DNA of 28,391 nt from Bifidobacteriaceae bacterium (lineage in GTDB: Bacteria > Actinomycetota > Actinomycetes > Actinomycetales > WQXJ01): positions 1-28,391 of the forward strand of contig JAISCU010000293.1 in the NCBI GenBank assembly GCA_031265345.1. Reading direction: 5' to 3'. A program made the translations under genes and the position numbers. A model generated the notes under the pieces. It was not told the DNA's origin. It searched no databases and saw nothing but the letters and a program-made list of their open reading frames with translations. Positions 17,348-23,841 of this stretch are shown piece after piece. Numbering within the stretch: position 1 is the first letter of the stretch; the number at the start of each line of letters is the position of its first letter.

Positions 17348-19320
17348 TTTTTGACCTCGGGAGCCGGGTCGACCTTCTCTTGGTACCAGATCGACCAAAC
17401 GCCATTGCTCAGAGGCGGGAACTTCACCGGTTCCTTCTTGGACAGGTTCTCGTTGTAGATGAAGGACTTGCGGTAACCGCTGATAATGCTGCCGGACGAA
17501 TCCTGCCAGGCCAGCACGCCGCGGAAGTTCTGGGCGATTGACCCCTTGACCTCCAACGTTCCCAGGTCGCCGCCGATCTTCCAGTTTTGGAGCCGGAAAC
17601 TGCCGTTGTCAGCAATCATGGCCGCCTCGATGGTCAACTCGCTCACAGCGCTGCTGGCATGGTTGGTGGGCCAGCCCGTCACCGGTTTGGAGGCATCGGT
17701 GGGATTCTGCCACATGTACCCGCCGTAGAAGTCCGATGTCGCCCGGTAGGTCCGCAGCACCGGATTGTAGATCTCGACCGAGTTCTTGGCCATCAGCCCG
17801 AGCAAGTCATCGGCATAATCCTGGACCAACAGGTCGCCAGTGATCACGATCGACGCTTCAGAATAGACCGTGACCGAAGCGTCGACTTCTCCCTCCAGCC
17901 ACAGGTTCCCGTAAGCGGCACGCTTCTTCTCCTGCTCCATGTTGATTTCGATTCGGTAGCTCTGGGTCGCGGTGGTCGGGTTGCCCATGTCAGTCACGCT
18001 ATACGTGCCGAGCGGCAATTCGCGGTTGGTGGTGCCCCCGATCCCGCGAGCCGGAATCGCTCTTGTCAAATGGCCGTTCCAGTCCGAGGGCAGCGCCCGG
18101 TCGGCCGTGCGAGGATCGGCGTCCTTGTCATTGTCCAAGGCCTCCTTGGTCTGGCTATTCTCGACGTAGATCACGCTCCCATCGGGCACGGTCGCCTCGG
18201 CCCCGGCCGACGAGGCCAAATCCGCGAGTGTGCCGCAGCCGTTGGCGGGCTCGAAGACGCTGTCCTTGGACCAGACCCGCATCTTGTCCCCGTCGAAGAT
18301 GATCCGAGTGGGCCCCTGGTACCGGCAACCCTCGACCGGCATGGAATCCGGCACCTTGGGTATGGCCTTGAGACCCGAATGGGACGGGGCCTTCGAAAAA
18401 ATGGCGCCCCCGTTGACGCAGCTGTTCCAAGTGCTGGGGTCACCCGCCACGGCCTGAGAGCATTTCGGGTCGGCGGTGGTGAAGTCGCCAGTGAAAGTCG
18501 CCCCTTTTGACTTGATCGTGTCGTTGGAATGGACCGGGCCGTTCAGTGTGTCCCAACCCGCGAAGAAGGGCTCCGCGCAGTCATGCAATATGCCGTTGGT
18601 GTCCAGATATTTGCGCGCTGGCTTGGTCTTCTCCGGATCGGTGCTGCCATCTTTGATCTGCCAGGCATGGCCCAGGTCGCTGGCCGGATTGCCGTAGACC
18701 CATCCGGCGCCGCAGGCCCCAGAGGTCTTTCCGTTCGGGTAGGTCGTGTAATCGGTCGGATCGACCACCTCGTAGTCGGAGATGTACAGATACATCGGCG
18801 TGCTGTCCACGGCCAATCGGGCCTTGAGCGAGCGCACAGTGCTGCCCGACGCTCCAGTCGACACCACTTCAAGGCTCTTGGCGAGTTCGGAATAATTCTT
18901 GATGACGTAATGGAACCGCTGGAACTCGCCTCCAGGACCGTTGCCGTATGACTCCCACTGGGGCTCGTTCCAGGTCCACCCGCAGGCGTCGCGGAACTTA
19001 TCGCCCTCGGAGGCGGGGCCACCGGCGCCCTTGGCGAGGCAGTAATTGCCCTCCTCGTCCTTCTTGGACGCCACGTCGTCCAGATACGCCGGATCGGTCC
19101 GAAGGCGTAGCAAGAGGTCGTTCAGCCCTGACCGGGCAGCGGTCAGAGCCAAGTCGGTGTCCTGCTCGGCCCGCGAGTACTTGGTCGAGGCGCTGAGATA
19201 GGCCAGCGAACCCAGCACCACCACCATCAGCACGGTGAACCCCACGAGCACGGCCACTATGGTGATGCCAGCATCCCGCGCTTGTCCCCGCCGACCCATT
19301 CGTCTAGCAAAAGCGCGCAT
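17344..19320 (-). CDS. Large PilX-like minor pilin / pilus-tip candidate
   Basis: The protein has 658 residues starting at ATG 19320, overlapping the upstream stop (TGATG), with GGAG at good spacing. A basic leader (to Gly18) is followed by ITIVAVLVGFTVLMVVVLGSLAYLSAS, a pilin-like helix that has Ala at position +5 in place of Glu, as in the PilX_N group. The ectodomain is huge for a minor pilin. It includes a GPVHSNDTI segment seen in PilX/DUF4900-type proteins, several Cys residues and a C-terminal beta-rich region from about 470 (VTVYSEASIVITGDLLVQ). It probably sits at the pilus tip or initiates assembly with the two preceding prepilins. Specific ligand binding is not predictable. The family match is moderate; the pilin-like N-terminus and gene position are solid. 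Confidence 0.75.
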   Translation of the reverse strand: MRAFARRMGRRGQARDAGITIVAVLVGFTVLMVVVLGSLAYLSASTKYSRAEQDTDLALTAARSGLNDLLLRLRTDPAYLDDVASKKDEEGNYCLAKGAGGPASEGDKFRDACGWTWNEPQWESYGNGPGGEFQRFHYVIKNYSELAKSLEVVSTGASGSTVRSLKARLAVDSTPMYLYISDYEVVDPTDYTTYPNGKTSGACGAGWVYGNPASDLGHAWQIKDGSTDPEKTKPARKYLDTNGILHDCAEPFFAGWDTLNGPVHSNDTIKSKGATFTGDFTTADPKCSQAVAGDPSTWNSCVNGGAIFSKAPSHSGLKAIPKVPDSMPVEGCRYQGPTRIIFDGDKMRVWSKDSVFEPANGCGTLADLASSAGAEATVPDGSVIYVENSQTKEALDNDKDADPRTADRALPSDWNGHLTRAIPARGIGGTTNRELPLGTYSVTDMGNPTTATQSYRIEINMEQEKKRAAYGNLWLEGEVDASVTVYSEASIVITGDLLVQDYADDLLGLMAKNSVEIYNPVLRTYRATSDFYGGYMWQNPTDASKPVTGWPTNHASSAVSELTIEAAMIADNGSFRLQNWKIGGDLGTLEVKGSIAQNFRGVLAWQDSSGSIISGYRKSFIYNENLSKKEPVKFPPLSNGVWSIWYQEKVDPAPEVKK

Positions 19321-20075
19321 CACAGTCTCTCCCATTCCCGAATCGTGAAACGTTTGAAGACCGTGGCCTCGGTGCTCGCGGCACCACCCGGATCGCCGGG
19401 CTTGCCTGCCACGGTGGCCAGGACTTCCACCGCCCCGATGCTGCCGAGCGAGGCCGAGGCGACCGTGTCCTCGCCCTTGTCCGCGATCTGGCCATCGTTG
19501 CCGCGCAAGAAGTAAGAGAACAACGCCTCGTCTTTGACCCCCCGGGCCACGATCAAGTCCTCGAACAAATCGTCGGGACAATCAATCGCGCCGTGGGCGC
19601 ACAACGACGAAGCGCCGCTCGAGTCCACCTTCGGCGCTTGCACACAACGATGAAGGATGCCCGGTGCCGCTTCGCTGCCGCTCCAGCAGCCCTCGCCCAA
19701 CACCAGGGTCACGCGGCTGACCAGGCCGCCGTCCGGCGACCCGGCCACGGGCAGGGCGGCGTAGAAAACCATCTTCTGACCTTCCGCTGTCTCGAAGACC
19801 GTCGCGAGCGGCTGGTCAGGGTTGGAAGGGGCCTCCTTCGGCGCGGCGTGAGCCAAGGCGTCGCCCAGCCAGACGCTGACCTGCCGGATGCCGTCCACTC
19901 GGCTCTGGCGCACCAGGTTGCGGGCGTCGTGTCTCGCCAGCGACACGGTCACGGTGGTGACTATCCCCATAATCACCGCGCCAATCGCGATCACGGTGAG
20001 CAATTCCGCCAGCGACATGCCGCTGTCGCTGGTCCCTTCAAGGCGCCGCTTGGCCTTGGCGACTATCCGCCTCAT
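19320..20075 (-). CDS. Minor prepilin, PilW/GspJ-like
   Basis: The protein has 251 residues. A long basic leader ends in DSG19, followed by MSLAELLTVIAIGAVIMGIV, a class III prepilin helix with Glu at +5, so it should be cut by PilD after Gly19. The ectodomain is about 200 residues with four Cys (GCWSG, RCVQ, LCAH, DCPDD), probably forming disulfides. Size and position fit the PilW/GspJ class of minor pilins that prime assembly. Its ATG overlaps the upstream pilV-like stop (ATGA) and its stop overlaps the pilX-like start, so the three are translated as a unit. Confidence 0.85.
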   Translation of the reverse strand: MRRIVAKAKRRLEGTSDSGMSLAELLTVIAIGAVIMGIVTTVTVSLARHDARNLVRQSRVDGIRQVSVWLGDALAHAAPKEAPSNPDQPLATVFETAEGQKMVFYAALPVAGSPDGGLVSRVTLVLGEGCWSGSEAAPGILHRCVQAPKVDSSGASSLCAHGAIDCPDDLFEDLIVARGVKDEALFSYFLRGNDGQIADKGEDTVASASLGSIGAVEVLATVAGKPGDPGGAASTEATVFKRFTIREWERL

Positions 20076-21175
20076 GGCACCATCACCACCGTCACCAGTT
20101 CATTGGCCCCAGGTGCCAGCTCGACCTCCCCGCGGGGAAGGCCACCGATCTCGATCGAGTACAGGCCGGGCGACAGGCTCTCGAACTTCGCCTCGGTTCC
20201 GATCAAGTCCGCTTTGGCCGGAGCGCCGCCATCCACGAAGAGCGGCCTCGCTTCGACGATCTGCACCGATACCGGCGCCCCCGCGACCTGCACGGTGAGG
20301 CGGGCCGACTGGCTGTAATCCTGGAAGTCGACCGATTGGCTATCGCCGGGCTTCAGAGTTGTCGCCTGTTCGGGCTTCGCCATGCGACCTGGCGTCAAGA
20401 ACTCGGTCCCCCCGGCGTGGCCCGTCAATTTGACGTTGTACTCGGAGCCGACCGCCTCCGGCTTGACCAGGAAGACCGCGCAGCCCGCTCCGTTGGTGGC
20501 CTGGCTCGGTGTGGTCACCCCGGTCCCGGAGACCTCCACTCCGATTCCCTGACGACCGCCGGCTCCGGAGGCGTCCTTGCCCGTGACCCGGACAACCAGT
20601 TGCGCTTGACCGGCTTCCATTCCGGTAGCGGCCCCCTTCTGGGGCGGGAAGACTTTCGAACTGACATGGGCGCCGGTCGCGGCGCTCATGCCCTCCCAGG
20701 TCACCGTCACGGTCACCAGGGTTCCCTGCGGCGCCTGCTCTCCAGCGGCGCCCGGATTGCAGGGCGATTTCACCTCGCCCAAGTAAGGCACCGCGGTGCG
20801 AACCACCCGGTACTTCTGCCCGTCGATGGCGAAGGCGAAGTGAGGGTCGGGGTCCGCGCCGGCCGCCTTCATGGCGTCCGGCAGGTTCGGGTTGGCGACC
20901 TCCCCTTTCGCCAGAAGCTCCTTTGCGCCGATGGACGAACCGGTGATGACCTCGGAGGCGTAGTCCAACTCGCGCTGGGCCAGTCCGTTGGCGGTGATTC
21001 GGGCACGGTTGTCGGCCGATGCGGCGGTTCCCGATGTGACCACCGTCATGGCGGCGATCGAGAACACGCTTAACATAGCGATCGAGATCATCAACTCGAT
21101 TAAGGTGGCGCCGCGCTCTCGATACGTCGAGTGGATGGGCAACGCGGCCTGGCGTTTGAGGACGGCGAGTGACAC
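20072..21175 (-). CDS. Minor prepilin, PilV-like, with Ig-like C-terminal extension
   Basis: The protein has 367 residues. I chose GTG 21175 because AAGGGGG lies about 7 nt upstream and it gives a normal 22-residue leader. The leader ends RERG22, then ATLIELMISIAMLSVFSIAAM with Glu at +5: a PilD substrate. After a pilin-like region (to about 165) the protein extends with two beta-sandwich-like segments. One is near 185-245 (GIGVEVSGTGVTTPS, NVKLTGHAG); the other is near 275-360 and ends LSPGLYSIEIGGLPRG, LAPGANELVTVVMV. These resemble CnaB or carboxypeptidase-regulatory-like folds, which suggests an adhesive or stabilising tip module. It is the first gene of the 16-gene run and lies downstream of a strong hairpin. 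Confidence 0.82.
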   Translation of the reverse strand: MSLAVLKRQAALPIHSTYRERGATLIELMISIAMLSVFSIAAMTVVTSGTAASADNRARITANGLAQRELDYASEVITGSSIGAKELLAKGEVANPNLPDAMKAAGADPDPHFAFAIDGQKYRVVRTAVPYLGEVKSPCNPGAAGEQAPQGTLVTVTVTWEGMSAATGAHVSSKVFPPQKGAATGMEAGQAQLVVRVTGKDASGAGGRQGIGVEVSGTGVTTPSQATNGAGCAVFLVKPEAVGSEYNVKLTGHAGGTEFLTPGRMAKPEQATTLKPGDSQSVDFQDYSQSARLTVQVAGAPVSVQIVEARPLFVDGGAPAKADLIGTEAKFESLSPGLYSIEIGGLPRGEVELAPGANELVTVVMVP

Positions 21176-21228
21176 CGTCAACCCCCTTCTGATGTGGCGT
21201 CGATAAAGGGCTAGTGCTTGGTTGACTC

Positions 21229-21241
21229 GGCCATCATGGCC
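21229..21241. repeat. 13-bp palindrome upstream of the minor-pilin operon
   Basis: GGCCAT-C-ATGGCC is a perfect inverted repeat with a one-base centre, 54 bp upstream of the pilV-like GTG. It lies between the terminator hairpin and the first gene of the operon, where an operator could sit. The arms do not extend further. Chance occurrence is not negligible in GC-rich DNA. Confidence 0.3.
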
Positions 21242-21294
21242 AAGTCCGGACACAATCGATGGTACTGCTAAGGCTGTGAGTAGGACAAACGCAA

Positions 21295-21330
21295 CTGGGC
21301 CGTCCACGTTCTTGGACGTGGACGGCCCAG
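21295..21330 (-). terminator. Strong hairpin terminator after the first pilin gene
   Basis: A perfect inverted repeat with 15-bp arms (CTGGGCCGTCCACGT and its complement) and a 6-nt loop lies 65 bp beyond the pilin stop at 21396. On the minus strand it is followed by TTGCGTTTGTCC, a moderately T-rich tail. It is the most stable-looking hairpin I noticed in the window. It probably ends or strongly reduces transcription from the pilin gene before the minor-pilin/motor operon, letting the major pilin be made in excess. Confidence 0.85.
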
Positions 21331-21395
21331 CTGCTCTGCGGTCGCTATCGATCTGTGATCGCTAGACCGTCACTAAGCCATTGGCTGGAGGGGAA

Positions 21396-21920
21396 TCAGG
21401 GGGTAACGGGGGCGGTCAACGCAATGTCCCTGGTGGTTCCACTGCATGTCAAACCGGCCTGGACACCCTTCAGTGGGGTCGCGCCGTATGTCTGCACCCT
21501 GCCATTGTTGTTCGTGAGCGACACACACCAATCTGCCTTGCCCGTTCCGCTGAACTTGCCCTCTTTCAGGTTGTTCGCCGCTTTTCCGATGATGTTCGCG
21601 GTGCCGGTCGTGTCCTTCGAGGCCGCGTCGTCCGATCCCAGCCTGAAGGCTTGTTCGTTATAGGGAGACACGTGGTTAGTGACCGCGATATAGGGAAGTG
21701 CGCTCACGCTGTCGTCGGTGAACCAGGTCGCCATTTCCTTCGCCAGCGTCTCGACGTCCGCCTCTGTCTTCGCATCCTCAGCTTTGGCCCTCTGCGAGAG
21801 GAACAGCGGGATGGCGATGGCCGCCAGGATGCCCATGATGATCACGACGATCAGCAACTCGACCAGCGAGAAGCCTTCGTCTCGGTTTTCTTTCTTGTTT
21901 CGCCAAATCCAGTTGGCCAT
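21396..21920 (-). CDS. pilA: Type IV pilin (major-type), paralogue 1
   Basis: The protein has 174 residues. GGAAGG lies 7 nt ahead of ATG 21920; the same frame stays open far upstream but without pilin-like content. The charged 16-residue leader ends DEG16, then FSLVELLIVVIIMGILAAIA: a textbook class III prepilin helix with Phe +1 and Glu +5. The helix continues IPLFLSQRAKAEDAKTEADV. The globular part has two Cys near the C-terminus (DWCVSL and LTCSG), likely the disulfide of the D-region. A strong terminator follows and a long leader with a conserved element precedes it, so it is probably a separate, highly expressed unit. Confidence 0.95.
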   Translation of the reverse strand: MANWIWRNKKENRDEGFSLVELLIVVIIMGILAAIAIPLFLSQRAKAEDAKTEADVETLAKEMATWFTDDSVSALPYIAVTNHVSPYNEQAFRLGSDDAASKDTTGTANIIGKAANNLKEGKFSGTGKADWCVSLTNNNGRVQTYGATPLKGVQAGLTCSGTTRDIALTAPVTP

Positions 21921-22182
21921 TGTCTTGCCTTCCGTTCGTTTTGTTTGCCGCCACCCGAAAGTGGGAGACCCACTGCGGGTCTTGAGGAATCCGTCCTCGT
22001 CGCGCACTTGGACCCGAATTCCCGAATCATCAGCTACCCACTTGTGAAACTGGGCAATCCGCGATTCGATTTTCAAGACCCCGCTTGCGATGTCAATGTC
22101 GATGTTAGGGCGGTGCCGAGCCCGGCCACAAGTCGAGACGGCGCTATTCGCTGTTGGCTGATTATGTGATCGGGTCGGGGCC

Positions 22183-22303
22183 CTGACCTGCGCAAATAGA
22201 TTCACATCCGGTCGCCGAAGGCTTTCCGACGGGCAGATTTCGGGACCAAGGTCCCTGCGTAGCGTTTGTTTATCCACATAAATGGCCGATAATCGAAGAC
22301 GCT
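22183..22303 (-). promoter_or_regulatory. Conserved composite leader element, copy 1 (upstream of pilin 1)
   Basis: Read toward the gene, a 27-nt block (22295-22269) made of CGATTATC, CATTTATGT and GATAAA separated by single variable positions is followed after 13 nt by GGGACCTTGGTCCC (22255-22242). After 45 more nt comes TTTGCGCAGGTCAG (22196-22183). All parts recur in the same order and spacing ahead of the other pilin. TTTAT-GTGG-ATAAA can form a small hairpin, and AGCGT/ACGCT (22303-22299 with 22265-22261) can close the block into a helix. The 14-mer ends 262 nt before the ATG. It may be a structured RNA switch or a promoter with operators. GATTAT inside the block (22294-22289) could serve as a -10 hexamer. 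Confidence 0.65.
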
Positions 22304-22518
22304 GCTCCGAGTCCCACACCAGGCATTTCCTCAGCCTGAGCCAATTCTGCCTGCGCCAGTTATCGGAAGCGATCTCTTGACCTGCCACTTTGGGGTCAAA
22401 GGCAGCAGCCCGGGCGCTTCTACTAAACGGCCGGTTCCTTGCCGAATCCATCACGGCTGGCCACGGTACGGCCGCTCAGGTAGTAGGTACCTCTACCAGG
22501 ATCAGGCCCACGCAACCT

Positions 22519-22532
22519 GGGCGCTTGCGCCC
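22519..22532. repeat. GGGCG-N4-CGCCC palindrome
   Basis: A perfect 14-bp inverted repeat whose layout resembles the GGGAC-N4-GTCCC palindromes of the composite elements, but with a different core. It lies 224 bp upstream of copy 1 (in transcription direction). GC-rich palindromes of this size are not rare, so the resemblance may be fortuitous. Confidence 0.3.
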
Positions 22533-22635
22533 CTAAGTAGGAACCGTCAACGAAGCCGACCGCATGAACCGCTTGACCGAGCCCGCCGAGCTGCATCCGT
22601 TTGGCTTGAGGTAATGGGTAGTTCTACGCCCCATG

Positions 22636-22651
22636 TGTGATGAACATCACA
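22636..22651. promoter_or_regulatory. Crp/GlxR-type binding site (perfect TGTGA-N6-TCACA)
   Basis: TGTGATGAACATCACA matches both half-sites of the cAMP-receptor-protein consensus exactly. The actinobacterial GlxR/Crp consensus additionally prefers TA at the centre, whereas this site has AA. About 0.01-0.03 such sites are expected by chance in a window of this size. It lies in the region between the pilin genes, about 716 bp upstream of the pilin 1 ATG and 333 bp upstream of the composite element, so its target promoter is unclear. Confidence 0.5.
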
Positions 22652-22750
22652 GTCAGCCGCGAGTTGCCCGTTGCGTGTCCACCGCGGGGCGGCTTGCACG
22701 TTCGCAGGTCTCCCGCCGAACACAGCGCCTTCGGCTCGCGGGGGCCTGGG

Positions 22751-22767
22751 CGTCGGACCTTCCGACG
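22751..22767 (-). terminator. Possible terminator after pilin 2
   Basis: CGTCGGA-cct-TCCGACG forms a perfect 7-bp hairpin with a 3-nt loop, 42 bp downstream of the pilin 2 stop. Flanking GGCC on each side could add an outer stem. No T-run follows on the minus strand. It is weaker than the hairpin at 21295-21330. Confidence 0.4.
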
Positions 22768-22809
22768 GGGCCGTCACGCGCGCCGCTTCGAGGTGGACGA
22801 TTCCGACGT

Positions 22810-23346
22810 TTAGGGTGCCGGTTCGCAGGCCGCCGGGACGGTACTCGAGCCACCGGTGCCCTGGGCGTCGGTGGTCGGGGTGATCCAGTAACCCTTTTCC
22901 TTCCCGCGCGGGTTATAGGCCCAAAAGCACCAGTCGTACCTGTTGGTTCCAGCATTTTGGTAAAGACCGTGATCTGTATTGCCGCTGAGGCCCAAGGCGA
23001 CATTGGGGCTCGCCGCGTCCAACAGGGTTTCCAGGTAGTTGGCGGTGGTGACCGCCGAGACCCCATTTGGCAGCAGATGCCAGGTTCGCTCGCCAGCCAC
23101 CGGACCGTCCTCAAGGCGAATGGTCGGTGCAGCGGCATTCTCCTCGGTCCAGTACGCTGACAATTCCTGCCCGATGACCGTGACGTCGTTAAGCGTTTGC
23201 GCGTCCTGCGCCTTCGCTCGCTGCGACAAGAACAGGGGAATGGCGATCGCAGCCAGAACGCCGATGATGATCACCACGATCAACAATTCGACCAAGGAGA
23301 ATCCCCGATCCTGGCCACGGTTGCCGCGCACCGTCACGGATGCCAT
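22810..23346 (-). CDS. pilA: Type IV pilin (major-type), paralogue 2
   Basis: The protein has 178 residues; AGGAGG is well placed ahead of ATG 23346. The 15-residue leader ends QDRG15, followed by FSLVELLIVVIIIGVLAAIA, nearly identical to pilin 1, then IPLFLSQRAKAQDAQTLNDV. The head domain has diverged from pilin 1 beyond the helix. It contains DWCFWAYNPRGKEKGYWITP and a terminal Cys (AACEPAP), giving a C-terminal Cys pair. The two pilins share the leader element but not the head, so they may form alternative pili, or one may be the main and the other a minor or specialised subunit. The sequence does not say which is major. Confidence 0.95.
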   Translation of the reverse strand: MASVTVRGNRGQDRGFSLVELLIVVIIIGVLAAIAIPLFLSQRAKAQDAQTLNDVTVIGQELSAYWTEENAAAPTIRLEDGPVAGERTWHLLPNGVSAVTTANYLETLLDAASPNVALGLSGNTDHGLYQNAGTNRYDWCFWAYNPRGKEKGYWITPTTDAQGTGGSSTVPAACEPAP

Positions 23347-23496
23347 CGTGTCGCCCTCCTATGTCCATCGGTTGAAGCCCGCACCGACGGGAGGCGCGCC
23401 GACGGAGTTTGTCCGATATTAGGACCAACACCCTCGGAGCCACAACGTGCGTGCAGTAGTCGCACCAATCTCTGGGACGCGAACGCGATATTGCCT

Positions 23497-23624
23497 CTGA
23501 CCTGCGCAAACACCGACGGGCACCCAAAGCCACGGAACGCATTCAGGCCGGTTTCCGGGACTTGAGTCCCAGGGCACGGCATGTTTATCGACATAAATGC
23601 CTGATAATCGCAAACGACCGCACC
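23497..23624 (-). promoter_or_regulatory. Conserved composite leader element, copy 2 (upstream of pilin 2)
   Basis: The same three parts as copy 1: the 27-nt block (23610-23584, 24 of 27 identical to copy 1), then 13 nt, then GGGACTCAAGTCCC (23570-23557), then 46 nt, then TTTGCGCAGGTCAG (23510-23497, identical). The palindrome differs from copy 1 by a C-G to T-A pair change that keeps pairing. GGTGCGG (23624-23618) can pair with CCGTGCC (23579-23573) using two G-U pairs, matching the closing helix proposed for copy 1 with different bases. The 14-mer ends 150 nt before the ATG. Confidence 0.65.
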
Positions 23625-23656
23625 GGTCCACGAGCGCTGGCGCAGGAGGGCGCCCC

Positions 23657-23746
23657 ATGAAACCTGCAGACCGCCGCTTGCAACGACGGGCCCTCTTGGA
23701 TCACGCCGATTCGCCCGCGAGACTCGGGCTCGAAATCTGGGGATGA
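23657..23746 (+). CDS. Possible 29-residue small protein or leader peptide
   Basis: ATG 23657 has AGGAGG 7 nt upstream, one of the best ribosome binding sites in the window, and the frame runs 29 codons to TGA. The product begins MKPADRRLQRRALLDHADSP, basic at first and then mixed, with no signal peptide or membrane helix. A ten-codon frame (MIMSRIRGLP) starts at 23743, overlapping its stop. It precedes the YidC-like gene by 95 bp in the same direction, so it could be a leader peptide or an independent small protein. Expression is unproven and the match may be chance. Confidence 0.3.
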   Translation: MKPADRRLQRRALLDHADSPARLGLEIWG

Positions 23747-23841
23747 TCATGAGTAGGATTCGAGGATTGCCTTGAGGCTGATGCTCGATTCTTGGAAGGG
23801 GCCCGGCCAGCTGGGCCAGTCCGGAATGACAAGGATCGCAA

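Larger units (their letters stand above)
21921..22809. other. 889-bp region between the two pilin genes
   Basis: I see no gene here. The minus-strand frame of the downstream pilin stays open to 22454, but that extension has no pilin leader, no ribosome site and an arbitrary composition. In transcription order the region holds: a hairpin after the upstream pilin (22751-22767); a Crp/GlxR-like palindrome (22636-22651); a GGGCG-N4-CGCCC palindrome (22519-22532); the conserved composite element (22183-22303); and about 260 nt of apparent leader before the pilin ATG. Confidence 0.7.
23347..23841. other. Divergent intergenic region between pilin 2 and the YidC-like gene
   Basis: This 495-bp region must carry promoters for both directions. 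On the minus side it holds the conserved composite element (23497-23624) and a 150-nt leader. On the plus side there is a possible 29-residue reading frame (23657-23746). A GGCCC/GGGCC hairpin (23800-23817) lies just before the YidC-like ribosome site (AAGGA, 6 nt from ATG 23842). I could not pick out a convincing plus-strand promoter. Confidence 0.6.

Noticed and set aside
1900..21175. Missing PilP/PilQ as a sign of a broken pilus locus
   Set aside because: Monoderm bacteria have no outer membrane and need no secretin. The remaining set is complete and intact.
22269..22295. WhiG/FliA-type promoter from the GATAA string
   Set aside because: The block contains GTGGATAA or GTCGATAA, similar to the GCCGATAA -10 box of that sigma class, but no TAAA -35 lies at the required spacing in either copy.
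21921..22454. N-terminal extension of pilin 1 up to 22454
   Set aside because: The frame is open but contains no prepilin leader, covers the conserved leader element, and pilin 1 already has a well-placed ribosome site and normal leader at 21920.
22183..23624. GEMM-I/GEMM-II (cyclic di-GMP/cGAMP) or other known riboswitch in the pilin leaders
   Set aside because: I looked for the GEMM-I core (CAAACC, a GAAA tetraloop, GGGACGCAAAGCC) and for other familiar cores, and they are not present. The element is conserved but I cannot match it to a named class from memory; a covariance search would decide.
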